From the NCBI GenBank assembly GCA_035945115.1, contig DASZAN010000059.1, positions 1 to 64,000 on the forward strand: a stretch of 64,000 bases of DNA, written 5' to 3'. Of the stretch, positions 40,704 to 49,108 are shown in pieces. The stretch is from DAHUYF01 sp035945115 (lineage in GTDB: Bacteria > Pseudomonadota > Alphaproteobacteria > ATCC43930 > CGMCC-115725). The notes under the pieces were generated by a model that was not told the origin of the DNA, made no database searches, and saw only the letters and a program-made list of their open reading frames with translations. Each line of letters starts with the position of its first letter. Position 1 is the first letter of the stretch. The position numbers and the translations under genes are program-made.

Positions 40704-42050
40704 ATGTCGGCGAGCGATCACGACACGGACGAACGGCGAGAGCCGGGCACGGCCGTCTCCATCAGCCTCCGCATGCTGGTGCTCATCCGCTGGGTGGTGG
40801 TGGCGGGCCAGGCGGCGACGATTCTCTTCGTCCATTATGGCCTCGGATTCGTGCTGCCGATCGAGGGCGCGCTCGCGGTGGTCGCCACTTCGGGCGCGCT
40901 CAACATCGCCGCGAGCTGGCCGCGCCGCGCCTCGGCCCGCCTCGGCGACCGCGAGGCATCGTTCTATCTCGCCTACGACATGCTGCAGCTCGGCATGCTC
41001 CTCTTTCTCACCGGCGGCCTGCAGAATCCCTTCGCCATGCTGATGCTCGCGCCGGTGACCGTCTCCGCCACCATCCTCTCGCGGCGCAGCGTCTTCTGGC
41101 TCTCGGCGCTGACGGTGGCGGCGATCAGCCTGTTGGCGGTGGTGCATCTGCCGCTTCCCTGGCGCGGCGGTGCGCCGCTGCAGATGCCCGATCTCTATGT
41201 CCTCGGCGTGTGGACGGCGCTGGTGCTCTCGACCATCTTCATCGCCGCCTACACCTGGAGCGTCGCCGACCAGGCGCGGCGCATGCGCGACGCGTTCAGC
41301 GCGACGCAGCTGGCGCTCGCACGCGAGCAGCGCGTCTCCGCCGTCGGCGGCATCGCGGCTGCGGCCGCGCATCAGCTCGGAAGCCCGCTCGCCACCATCG
41401 CCGTCGTGGCGAAGGAATTGGCGCGCGACCTGCCGCCTGACAGCCCCCATGCCGAGGACGCGCTTTTGCTGCTGAGCCAGAGCGAGCGCTGCCGCACGAT
41501 CCTGGCCGACCTCGCCCATCAGCGCGACGGCGAAAGCGGCTCGCCCTTCACGCGGCTCCCCTTCTCGGCCCTCGTCGAAGCGGCGGGCGAGCCGCATCAT
41601 CGCGCCGACATCGTCACCACCTACGCCACCGCCGCCGGCCGCGATGCCGAGCGCTTGCCCGTCGAAGAGCCGCTGGTGCCGCGCAGCCCCGAGATCATGC
41701 ACGGGCTCGGCAACCTCATTCAGAACGCCAGCCAATTTGCCCGGCACAGTGTCGACGTCACGACCACCTGGAGCGAGGAGACGATGGCGGTGGATATCGT
41801 CGACGACGGGCCGGGCTTTCCTCAGCAGGTGTTAGCGCGCATCGGCGAGCCCTATATATCGGGACGGAGCGGCGAGGCGCAGCATATGGGTCTCGGCATC
41901 TTCATCGCGCAGAGCCTGTTGGAACGGACCGGCGCGCGCGTCAGCTTCGCCAATCTGCCGGACGGCGGCGCGCAAGTCGTCGTCGAATGGCGCCGCGCCA
42001 GCCTCGAAGGCATCGACACCAAGCTTCCCATGAGAGAGGCAGGAGAATGA
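40704..42050 (+). CDS. regB: Redox sensor histidine kinase RegB/PrrB/ActS
   Basis: A 448-residue membrane kinase. Six TM helices are followed by an H-box (AAAAHQLGSPLATIAV) and a kinase domain with N-box LIQNASQFA and G-boxes VDDGPGFP and GLGIFIAQSL. Two RegB hallmarks are visible: the quinone-linked motif GGLQNPFA between TM helices, and the redox-active Cys in SERCRTILADL (RegB C265 region). It senses quinone-pool redox state and phosphorylates RegA. The ATG at 40704 has ggaaagga upstream. It is coupled to regA by an ATGA overlap. Confidence 0.93.
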   Translation: MSASDHDTDERREPGTAVSISLRMLVLIRWVVVAGQAATILFVHYGLGFVLPIEGALAVVATSGALNIAASWPRRASARLGDREASFYLAYDMLQLGMLLFLTGGLQNPFAMLMLAPVTVSATILSRRSVFWLSALTVAAISLLAVVHLPLPWRGGAPLQMPDLYVLGVWTALVLSTIFIAAYTWSVADQARRMRDAFSATQLALAREQRVSAVGGIAAAAAHQLGSPLATIAVVAKELARDLPPDSPHAEDALLLLSQSERCRTILADLAHQRDGESGSPFTRLPFSALVEAAGEPHHRADIVTTYATAAGRDAERLPVEEPLVPRSPEIMHGLGNLIQNASQFARHSVDVTTTWSEETMAVDIVDDGPGFPQQVLARIGEPYISGRSGEAQHMGLGIFIAQSLLERTGARVSFANLPDGGAQVVVEWRRASLEGIDTKLPMREAGE

Positions 42051-42646
42051 TGAACGACACCATGTCGCCCAATGCCGGGACGGCCGCGCTCGCCTCGGCG
42101 CTCGACGGCTTGCCCGAAGGCGACCGCACGCTGCTCCTTGTCGACGACGACGCGCCGCTCTGCCAGCGGCTCGCGCGCGCCATGGAACGCCGCGGCTTCG
42201 TCGTCGCCACCGCCGAAAGCGTGGCCTCCGGCATCGCCGCGGTGAACGAGCGCCCGCCCGCCTTCGCCGTCGTCGATCTGCGCCTTGCCGACGGCAGCGG
42301 CCTCGAGATCGTGAAGACCTTGCGCAAGGCGCGGCCGGGCGCGCGCATCGTCATGCTGACGGGTTACGGCAACATCGCCACCGCAGTGGCCGCGGTCAAA
42401 GCCGGCGCGCTCGACTATCTGCCGAAGCCCGCCGACGCCGATGCGGTGGAGCGCGCGCTGCTGGCGAGCGAGGCCGCGCTGCCGCCGCCCCCCGAGGACC
42501 CGATGTCCGCCGACCGCGTCCGCTGGGAGCACATCCAGCGCGTCTTCGAGCAATGCGACCGCAACGTCTCCGAGACCGCGCGCCGCCTCAAGATGCACCG
42601 CCGCACGCTGCAACGCATCTTGGGCAAGCACGCGCCGCGCAGCTAA
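42047..42646 (+). CDS. regA: Redox response regulator RegA/PrrA/ActR
   Basis: A 199-residue regulator. The receiver domain (LLLVDDDAPLCQRLARAM, VVDLRLADGSGLEIV with the phospho-Asp, VMLTGYGNIATAV, LPKPADA) is joined by a Pro-rich linker to a Fis-type helix-turn-helix. The HTH (NVSETARRLKMHRRTLQRIL) is nearly identical to the RegA family. It controls photosynthesis, respiration, nitrogen and carbon fixation genes in relatives. ATG 42047 overlaps the regB stop; ATG 42050 has better spacing to aggaga. Confidence 0.95.
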   Translation: MMNDTMSPNAGTAALASALDGLPEGDRTLLLVDDDAPLCQRLARAMERRGFVVATAESVASGIAAVNERPPAFAVVDLRLADGSGLEIVKTLRKARPGARIVMLTGYGNIATAVAAVKAGALDYLPKPADADAVERALLASEAALPPPPEDPMSADRVRWEHIQRVFEQCDRNVSETARRLKMHRRTLQRILGKHAPRS

Positions 42647-42696
42647 CGTCGCCGGCGCCGGGAGCCATCTCTTGTCACGCGGCCGCATCCCTAAGA

Positions 42697-42712
42697 TGTG
42701 ACGCGCATCACT
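42697..42712. promoter_or_regulatory. CRP/FNR-family operator-like dyad
   Basis: TGTGA-CGCGCA-TCACT contains a perfect GTGA/TCAC dyad with six-base spacing, as in CRP-type sites. It lies 42 bases upstream of the 68-residue membrane protein start and just after regA. The call rests on sequence match only. Confidence 0.45.
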
Positions 42713-42753
42713 GCGTCTTCGCCGATAGTGCGCTTATCTGTTCCAGGAGCGCA

Positions 42754-42960
42754 ATGTCTCCGGAGGTCGATCCCGTGTGGAAGCGTCTCGCCCGACAAGT
42801 CGAAGCGTTTTGCGCGCGTCTCACTGAGGGATTAATCGCCGTTGCCGTGGCGCTCGCCATCGTGACGACGTTCACCGCCTGCGAACAGCACATCTCGGCA
42901 CTTGCCGCAGCCCTTCAGCCGATCGATCGCGATATCGGCACTTCCATACTGTCCCAATAG
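42754..42960 (+). CDS. Small membrane protein (68 aa)
   Basis: The ATG at 42754 has ccaggagcgca upstream. The peptide has an amphipathic N-terminus (KRLARQVEAFCARLTEG), one TM helix (LIAVAVALAIVTTFTAC) and a short polar tail. I recognise no family. It follows regA in the same direction with its own possible CRP/FNR site, and converges on the MmgE/PrpD gene. It may be an accessory subunit of a membrane complex. Confidence 0.6.
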   Translation: MSPEVDPVWKRLARQVEAFCARLTEGLIAVAVALAIVTTFTACEQHISALAAALQPIDRDIGTSILSQ

Positions 42961-42973
42961 AGTGCTCGCGAAC

Positions 42974-44434
42974 CTATCGACGCTGCAGCAGCGGCCGAAG
43001 GCGGCGGATATCGGGCATGGCTTCGATCGCGTCCACCGTCTCGATCAACCGCGCCGACGTTTCGCCGCCGAGCACCGACGCAATCAGATCCTGCGCCTTG
43101 CCGACGATTTCGCCGTGCGACATCGGGTTGCGCGGCGTGCCGCGGACGGCGTCGACCCGCTCGGAGATCTGCGTGCCGTCGGCAAGCGCAATCTCGACCA
43201 CCGTGACGCGCGCGGGCAAAAGCTTGGCGAGCTCGTCGTCCCGCACGAGTTCGACCTTGGCGCGCTGGCGCAGCACGTCGGGGGCCTGCATGCGCGGCTT
43301 GTCGTGCGCGGCGCGGAACGAGACCGTACCGTCGATCAACATCACGGCGATCATGTGCTGAAGGCAGATATCGGGAATGTCGCGGTTGTCGACCACCGCG
43401 GCAACGGAGGGCGCGAGACGCACGGTGACGCGCGCGACCTCGCCTGCGACGAAAACGCGCCGCTGCCGGATCGCCGCCACGGCGTCGAGCGGCCCCTGGA
43501 TGGGCGAGCCGACGCTCCACTTCTTGATGTCGGTCTCGGCGATGGCGAAGCGCTCGCCGAGCTTTTCCACGAGTCGCGCGGGCTCGGCCTTGGGTGCATA
43601 GGCGGCGAAGAAATTGTCGGCGCCGGAAAAGATGTCGTCGACGCCATTCCACCCGGCGCGCACGACGAGCGCCGCGGTGACGCCGTTGCGTGCGGGCATA
43701 CCGGCGAAGACGAAGGCCTTCTCGATATGGTCGCTGTCGCGCTGCCAGGCGCGAATGCCCGAGGATTGCTGCGCCGCGTAATCGAGCAGCCAACGCATCT
43801 GCTGCGGATCGAGACCGGCGGCACAGGCGGCCGCCGCCGCCGCGCCGAAATTGCCGGCGATGGCGTGCGTGCTGAGGCTGCTCTCATAGCTCACCGCCGC
43901 GCCGCCCATCGCCATCACCACGCGCGTGCCGACGTCGTAGCCGAGCGTCACCGCGCGCAGCAAGCGCGCGCCGTCGATGCCGAAAACTTCGCCGGCGGCG
44001 AGCGCCGCGGGGACGATGGCGCAGCCTGGATGCGAGCGGGACGCGTTGTGGGAATCGTCGGTCTCGTCGGCATGGGCCATGACGCCATTGGCGAGCGCGG
44101 CATCGACCGGCGCCGCGGTAAGCGCCGTGCCGACGATGGTTGCTCCACCTTTGCCGCCGTACGCGCCGACGTAGCGCTGCGCCGCTTCGCCGGGCGCCAG
44201 CGCCGATCCCGAGATCATCGCCGCCAGCGTATCGAGCAGGTGGTGCTTCGCCTCTATCGCCGCGTCGGAGGGAAGCGCACGGCTGCCGGCGGCGCTCATA
44301 TAGTCGCTGAGAGTGGACATCGCTGGACTCGGCGCCGAACCTGCCACGAGGATTCGCGATGGTGACAACAGCACCCCTGCCGCTGCCGTGGCGGGCATGA
44401 GCTGAAGCACCTGGCGTCGACCTACTCGTTCCAT
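42974..44434 (-). CDS. MmgE/PrpD-family protein with export signal
   Basis: A 486-residue member of the 2-methylcitrate dehydratase (PrpD)/MmgE/cis-aconitate decarboxylase fold. Residues about 45-290 form the helical domain (AIEAKHHLLDTLAAMISGSA, NGVMAHADETDDSH, SRSHPGCAIVPAALA) and the rest the lid domain with NPMSHGEIVGKAQDLI. Unusually it starts with a twin-arginine-like signal sequence (RVGRRQVLQLMPATAAAGVL), implying a periplasmic location. The rest of a methylcitrate cycle is not adjacent, so the substrate is unknown; the lyase/hydratase class is inferred. Confidence 0.88.
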   Translation of the reverse strand: MERVGRRQVLQLMPATAAAGVLLSPSRILVAGSAPSPAMSTLSDYMSAAGSRALPSDAAIEAKHHLLDTLAAMISGSALAPGEAAQRYVGAYGGKGGATIVGTALTAAPVDAALANGVMAHADETDDSHNASRSHPGCAIVPAALAAGEVFGIDGARLLRAVTLGYDVGTRVVMAMGGAAVSYESSLSTHAIAGNFGAAAAAACAAGLDPQQMRWLLDYAAQQSSGIRAWQRDSDHIEKAFVFAGMPARNGVTAALVVRAGWNGVDDIFSGADNFFAAYAPKAEPARLVEKLGERFAIAETDIKKWSVGSPIQGPLDAVAAIRQRRVFVAGEVARVTVRLAPSVAAVVDNRDIPDICLQHMIAVMLIDGTVSFRAAHDKPRMQAPDVLRQRAKVELVRDDELAKLLPARVTVVEIALADGTQISERVDAVRGTPRNPMSHGEIVGKAQDLIASVLGGETSARLIETVDAIEAMPDIRRLRPLLQRR

Positions 44435-44473
44435 CGCACGCCGTCAATGTGATTGTCCGCGCTGCGCCAGAGC

Positions 44474-44809
44474 CTATTCGCGGTTCTGTGCGCCGCCGGG
44501 ACTGTTGGGATCGATCGCCCCATCGGGCGGGCGCGGCCTCTCTTCGGAGCGGTCGGTCAAGATCCGGTAGCGCTTGTTTTGATCCGTCGTCTGATCGTTC
44601 TTCGGGAGCGCCGCGTGGGGGAGGCGCTTTGGCGGGTTGGCAGAAGGCGGGGTTGTCGTGTCCGTCGGTCCCGGCGCGGCGGGCGTTGCCTGCGCGAGAA
44701 ACGTCGGAAACGCCGATTGCTCGCGCGCGTCCAGCGATTGCGACGTTCCGCTCGCGCAAGCGAGGACGGTAACGACGACGATGGTCGAAAAAGCACCACT
44801 GGCAACCAT
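44474..44809 (-). CDS. Small Pro/Thr-rich exported protein
   Basis: Starting at ATG 44809 gives 111 residues; a TTG at 44818 would add three. The N-terminal hydrophobic signal (GAFSTIVVVTVLACASG) may end in a lipobox-like LACA, followed by a low-complexity Pro/Thr/Ala chain with no catalytic motif. It lies 30 bases after the CHASE2 gene on the same strand, so it is probably co-transcribed. Function unknown. Confidence 0.55.
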   Translation of the reverse strand: MVASGAFSTIVVVTVLACASGTSQSLDAREQSAFPTFLAQATPAAPGPTDTTTPPSANPPKRLPHAALPKNDQTTDQNKRYRILTDRSEERPRPPDGAIDPNSPGGAQNRE

Positions 44810-44839
44810 CTCTCTCAATCCTTCGCTCGCGTCATCGCC

Positions 44840-46183
44840 TCAATCCCCGCTTTGTCGCGCGTGTGCAAGGGGCGGGTGATAGCCGATCGTCCGCTCCGAC
44901 ACCGCGTGAATCCAAAGCCCGAACACGGGAAAGAAGGCATCGAAAATGAGGCCCAGCTCGTGCAGCACGGTCCACTGAATGGCAACCAGCAGGAGAGACA
45001 AGCCGATCAGGCTCGCAAGCTGCGAGAACAAGTTCTGGAAGAGTGCGAAGAACACCGCGGCAGCGATGGCGAAGATGAGCTCGAACGCGGTGACCACCCA
45101 GTGCGGCACCGCGAAGAACGCGCGCGAATCGAGGAGCGCCTCGACGAAATTGTCATGGACGAGCGCGCCGACATTGGAGCCAACGACCGTCGGGTGAACA
45201 TCGACGACGTCGCCGCGGTCGAAGCCGAGGCTCGACCAACCGGCACCGACGATCACGGTTTGGCCCCGGAACGCCGCGAGCCTCTCGGTGGGACGCTTAT
45301 CGGGATGATCCGGATCGGCGATGTCTTCCGCCCACTCCCACACCTTGTTGTCCTCCATCGCCTCCGGGGGGATGCCGCTGCCATAGCGCTCCTCGGTGCG
45401 TTTCTCGTCGGTGGGCAGGTTGGGATTCATCGCGAGCGCGGTTTCAAGGGCAAAGGACTTGATGACGGCGCCCTCGGCAACACGCAGCCGCTCGGGGATG
45501 ACGAGAGGATCATAGGGAAGCTCGATGAAGCCGCAGCGAATGTTCTCCGGCTTGGTGACGGGATGCTTCGCCGGACCGGGGTTCGCCCACTTTCGGTCCG
45601 CGCCCAAACGGCAGAGACCATTGAGCTCGTAGATGTCGCGATCGAGCGTATATCGGCGCTGCATATCGACGCCGACAGTCTTGCCGAGAACGATGATCTT
45701 GCCGCTGTTGGCGGCCGCGGCGATCTTGTCAACGAACTCCTCGGTCTCCTCTTGGTAGACTTTGGCCACCTTGGTGGCGTCGGGATGGGGCAAGCGCATG
45801 TCGAAATCGAGCGCGATGACGTGCGCGTCGGCCGCAGCCAGGGTGGCGACGAGCTGCCCCAGATAGCGACGGTTGATGGGCCGGCGACCCGCGAGCTTTT
45901 CGCTCTTCCAATACTCTTCATCGCCGATCAGCACGACCTTGCTGTAGCGCGGGAGGATCGGGCGCGGATCAAGATTGAAGAGCTCGGCGAAGAGTGATGC
46001 GCGCCACCCTGCGAGGTGAAGCGCGTCATAGAGGTAGTGCTGGAAATAAAGGCCGCCGAAGAGGATCGCCGCGGCAATCGCCCAATAGAGCCCGCCCTTT
46101 TCCCTGAGGCGAGCGATGACGCCGCCCCTCGCGCCGAGAACGGCCTCGATGTAGATGATCATGAATCGCATCATGATCTCCAT
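44840..46183 (-). CDS. Stand-alone CHASE2 sensory-domain membrane protein
   Basis: A 447-residue protein. An N-terminal TM helix (GLYWAIAAAILFGGLYFQ) is followed by a large periplasmic CHASE2 domain (KVVLIGDEEYWKSE, INRRYLGQLVATLAAADAHV, IALDFDM, FRGQTVIVGAGWSSLGFDRG). Two or three C-terminal TM helices end the chain. CHASE2 normally sits in front of a kinase, GGDEF or adenylyl cyclase domain; here the chain ends after the last helix, so signalling output must come from a partner or the protein has another role. ATGs at 46174 and 46171 are good alternative starts (GGAG just upstream). Confidence 0.85.
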   Translation of the reverse strand: MEIMMRFMIIYIEAVLGARGGVIARLREKGGLYWAIAAAILFGGLYFQHYLYDALHLAGWRASLFAELFNLDPRPILPRYSKVVLIGDEEYWKSEKLAGRRPINRRYLGQLVATLAAADAHVIALDFDMRLPHPDATKVAKVYQEETEEFVDKIAAAANSGKIIVLGKTVGVDMQRRYTLDRDIYELNGLCRLGADRKWANPGPAKHPVTKPENIRCGFIELPYDPLVIPERLRVAEGAVIKSFALETALAMNPNLPTDEKRTEERYGSGIPPEAMEDNKVWEWAEDIADPDHPDKRPTERLAAFRGQTVIVGAGWSSLGFDRGDVVDVHPTVVGSNVGALVHDNFVEALLDSRAFFAVPHWVVTAFELIFAIAAAVFFALFQNLFSQLASLIGLSLLLVAIQWTVLHELGLIFDAFFPVFGLWIHAVSERTIGYHPPLAHARQSGD

Positions 46184-46364
46184 CGCGCCGAGGTTGCGTC
46201 CTCCGGCGTCCGCCGCACCGCAGCAGGAGGCGGCCTATTCATTTCAGAATGGAACGTCGTCGGCAGTCAACTTTTGTTTGACGCTTGACTAACGCCAATG
46301 CGACCCTAACGGGGGTGAATTCGCCCCTTGCGGGGTCGTGTCACTCAACCATAGAGGGCGGTTT

Positions 46365-46378
46365 TGATTATGTAATCA
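46365..46378. promoter_or_regulatory. Operator-like inverted repeat TGATTA-tg-TAATCA
   Basis: A perfect AT-rich six-base dyad in a GC-rich genome, 20 bases upstream of the lipoprotein ATG. A second hairpin, cgcccc-ttg-cggggtcg, lies about 30 bases before it. The position suits a repressor operator for the lipoprotein/ClpP-like pair. The regulator is unknown. Confidence 0.4.
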
Positions 46379-46398
46379 ACATTGAGGGAGGCGGGGAG

Positions 46399-46890
46399 AT
46401 GAGAGCGGCGTGGCTCGCCCTGGCGGTGGCAATAGCCGTCCTGAGCGGCTGCCAAAACAACGGCGGCATGACCAACCAACAGGCGGGCGGGCTCGCGGGC
46501 GCCGGCGCCGGCGGTCTTCTGGGCGGCCTCCTCGGCAATCAGGCTGGACACAGCGGCACCTCGACCGCCGTGGGCGTCGGCCTTGGCGCCATCGCCGGAT
46601 ACTTCATCGGCAGCGCGATCGGCGCGCGTCTCGACGAAAGCGATCGCAAGAAGGCCGAGACCAGCACCAATCAGGTGCTGCACTCCAGCGGCAAGACGAA
46701 GAAAGTGGCGTGGACGTCGGACAAGAACAAAGGCGTCCGCGGCTCGTCCGAGGTGGTCAAGGTTGATCCGAAACCCAATGGCGGCGAGTGCAAGACGGTG
46801 CGCGAGGTCGCCTACATCAAAGGCGAGGAGGTGACGCAGAACTCGCGCTATTGCCGTAGCGCCGACGGCGAGTGGACCGCCCAGACGTGA
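46399..46890 (+). CDS. Glycine-zipper outer-membrane lipoprotein (17-kDa antigen type)
   Basis: A 163-residue protein with a lipoprotein signal ending in LSGC. A glycine-zipper membrane segment (QQAGGLAGAGAGGLLGGLLG, then AVGVGLGAIAGYFIGSAIGA) and a soluble C-terminal domain with two Cys (GGECKTVREVAYI, SRYCRSADGEW) follow. This layout matches the Rickettsia 17-kDa surface antigen / SlyB-like group, which anchors in the outer membrane. ATG 46399 follows gaggcggggag. The stop overlaps the next gene's GTG (GTGA). Confidence 0.85.
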   Translation: MRAAWLALAVAIAVLSGCQNNGGMTNQQAGGLAGAGAGGLLGGLLGNQAGHSGTSTAVGVGLGAIAGYFIGSAIGARLDESDRKKAETSTNQVLHSSGKTKKVAWTSDKNKGVRGSSEVVKVDPKPNGGECKTVREVAYIKGEEVTQNSRYCRSADGEWTAQT

Positions 46891-47873
46891 GTGCCGCCAA
46901 GGCGCTCGCCGCGGCGTTCGCGCTGCTTCTTGTGCACTCTGCCGCAGCAGCGGCGCAGCGTCCGCACAGCGCGCCGATTTACGAGCCGCTTCCCGACGAG
47001 AAACAGTTGCGCGAGCTCGCGCTCGACACCAGCGAAGGCGCGCATCTCCATTACAGCCTCGTTCCGCACGGCCCCTCCAATATCCTCTTCGCCTGGGGCG
47101 CCGTCGAATATGGCGGCACCGAAAATTTCCGCACCGCGCTCGATGAAGCGAAAGTCCACGAGGTCTGGCTCTTCTCGCCCGGCGGCAGCATGGAGGACGG
47201 CATGGAGATCGGCCGCCTCGTCCGTGCTCGCAAGCTCACGACGCGCGTGCCCAACGGCGCCCACTGCATCAGCGCCTGTAACTTCATCCTGATGGGTGGA
47301 TTGGTGCGCTACGTCGGCACCGCCGCGACCTTCGAAGTGCATATGTTTCAGAATGACGCGATCACCGAACGGATGCGCGAGCACATTCGCCAGCCGCCGG
47401 CGACGCTTCAGGATTTCATCCATACCTATCCGAACTGGATCAAGGGCCGAGACCAGGATTTCGCCACCTATCGGGTCATTTGCACGCGAAAGCCGGTGGA
47501 GAAGCCGCAGGTCGAGGCATTTCACGAATTCTGCGCGCCGGGCTCCGAGCAACCGTTGCAGCCGACCCAGCTTCTGCCCGAGTTCGTCAAGTACATGGCG
47601 CGCAGCTGGCAGGCGGAGAGGATGAAGCACGGTGCACCGGAGCTCGGCGACGATCAGCTGGTCCCGGCCTTTCTCGCGCATGAGGCCATCGACGAGGACG
47701 TCAAGGACATCCAGCAGCAGTCCGCGAAGGTCGCGGCGCAGGTCGCCCGCTTCCTCACGGAAATGTCGGTGTCGCTCCGCTTTCTCACCGAATTCGCCAA
47801 CATCCCCAACGACGTGCCGCGGCCGTTGAGCCGCGAGGAGCTGCGGCGGATGAACATCGTCAACGTCGATTGA
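46887..47873 (+). CDS. Periplasmic ClpP/crotonase-fold protein (COG3904-like)
   Basis: A 328-residue protein starting at a GTG that overlaps the lipoprotein stop. A signal peptide (ALAAAFALLLVHSAAAAAQ) leads into a ClpP-like core: VWLFSPGGSMEDGMEIGRLV with the oxyanion GG, and NGAHCISACNFILMGG carrying the candidate nucleophile Ser, then VRYVGTAATFEVHMF with a possible catalytic His. A helical C-terminal half of about 150 residues follows. Related proteins are annotated as predicted periplasmic proteins without known substrate. Coupling to a surface lipoprotein suggests a shared envelope role. Confidence 0.8.
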   Translation: MSAAKALAAAFALLLVHSAAAAAQRPHSAPIYEPLPDEKQLRELALDTSEGAHLHYSLVPHGPSNILFAWGAVEYGGTENFRTALDEAKVHEVWLFSPGGSMEDGMEIGRLVRARKLTTRVPNGAHCISACNFILMGGLVRYVGTAATFEVHMFQNDAITERMREHIRQPPATLQDFIHTYPNWIKGRDQDFATYRVICTRKPVEKPQVEAFHEFCAPGSEQPLQPTQLLPEFVKYMARSWQAERMKHGAPELGDDQLVPAFLAHEAIDEDVKDIQQQSAKVAAQVARFLTEMSVSLRFLTEFANIPNDVPRPLSREELRRMNIVNVD

Positions 47874-48080
47874 CGGCACGGCACTTCCACGCGGTTCGAC
47901 ATTTCAGATTGCGCGCGCGACCGTTTCCGTTTTAGGAATCATCCGAGCAAAGCTGCGGGAGTTGCATCGTGCGGAACGCCCTTGCTCACCGCAGGCGAGA
48001 CGGACGCTGCGCTCAAGAAGAGCGTCGATTTCCGCCCACCGGGCCGGTAATCGACCAACACCGGCGACATCAGCGAGAGA

Positions 48081-48854
48081 TCACGTCTGCAGAAAAGACC
48101 ACTCGGCGCCTTCGAGGACGAGCGCGGTCAGCGTGCCGCTGGCGAAGGCGCCGGTATCGATGCCGATGCGGTTGCGTTGCACATCGGGGCGCGCGGTGAT
48201 GGTATGGCCGTGCACGACGATCTTGCCGTACTCCGCCTCGGAATCGAGAAACTCGTCGCGGATCCACAGCAGATCTTCCTCGATCTGCTGCTCGAGGGGA
48301 ACGCTCGGACGAACGCCGGCATGGACGAAGAAGTAATCGCCTTCGCTGTGGGTGAGCGTCAAGCCCGCCATGAAGCGGCGGTGGCGCTCGGGGAGGCGCT
48401 TGGCGAGGTCGTGCTGGGCGCGCGCCAGATCCTCGCGCCGAGCTGCCGCTTCGGGCGGACGCACGCCGTAGCTCAAGAGCGTCGCGGCACCGCCATAGGC
48501 GACCCAGGCGGGGCCGATTGCGGGATCGGCGAGAAAACGCAGCAAGCTGTCCTCGTGATTGCCCTTGAGATGCACGCTGGTGAAGCCGGGGAGCGGCGCG
48601 TCGAGCAGCAGGTCGAGCACGGCCGGCGAGTCGGTGCCGCGATCGATGTAGTCGCCGAGATAGACGACGACGTTGCGCGGCGCCTGCCGGCGATAGGCAT
48701 CGAGGTGGATGAGCTCGTGCATCTCCCGCAGCAGGTCGACGCGGCCGTGGATATCGCCGACGGCATAGACGCGCGTCCCCGCCGGCACCTCGGGTGCAAC
48801 GTGCTCCACCGGCGTCGGCTCAGACCGCGGACGACCGAAGAGGCGGTTCAGCAT
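48081..48854 (-). CDS. Calcineurin-like metallophosphatase (PPP/ApaH type)
   Basis: A 257-residue serine/threonine-type phosphatase. The metal-binding motifs are all present: VGDIHGRVDLL, LGDYIDRGTDS, LKGNHEDSLL, and the later His residues in FFVHAGVRPS and VVHGHTITAR. Relatives dephosphorylate proteins or cleave diadenosine polyphosphates. The ATG at 48854 has gggagcc upstream. It is monocistronic, with 254 non-coding bases upstream and 207 downstream in which I see nothing specific. Confidence 0.9.
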   Translation of the reverse strand: MLNRLFGRPRSEPTPVEHVAPEVPAGTRVYAVGDIHGRVDLLREMHELIHLDAYRRQAPRNVVVYLGDYIDRGTDSPAVLDLLLDAPLPGFTSVHLKGNHEDSLLRFLADPAIGPAWVAYGGAATLLSYGVRPPEAAARREDLARAQHDLAKRLPERHRRFMAGLTLTHSEGDYFFVHAGVRPSVPLEQQIEEDLLWIRDEFLDSEAEYGKIVVHGHTITARPDVQRNRIGIDTGAFASGTLTALVLEGAEWSFLQT

Positions 48855-49108
48855 GAGGCTCCCAAAGGCACGGGCATGGCACGAATATGGGGCTGTGATC
48901 GGGCCGGCGCCACCGCCGCCCCGCCATGCCTAACATTGTCACCGCTACGTATTAGCAGAGGATTAACCATTCCGTAAAAGATGCCGGGGCAAGATGCCGC
49001 GAAACCTTCACGAGAGCCGATGCTTCCGACGCCCCTGCGCCCCGACCGCCTCGCCAATTACGCTGCGAGCCCGGCGCTGCCGCGCCGCCGCTGACGCCAT
49101 CCGAGCCG

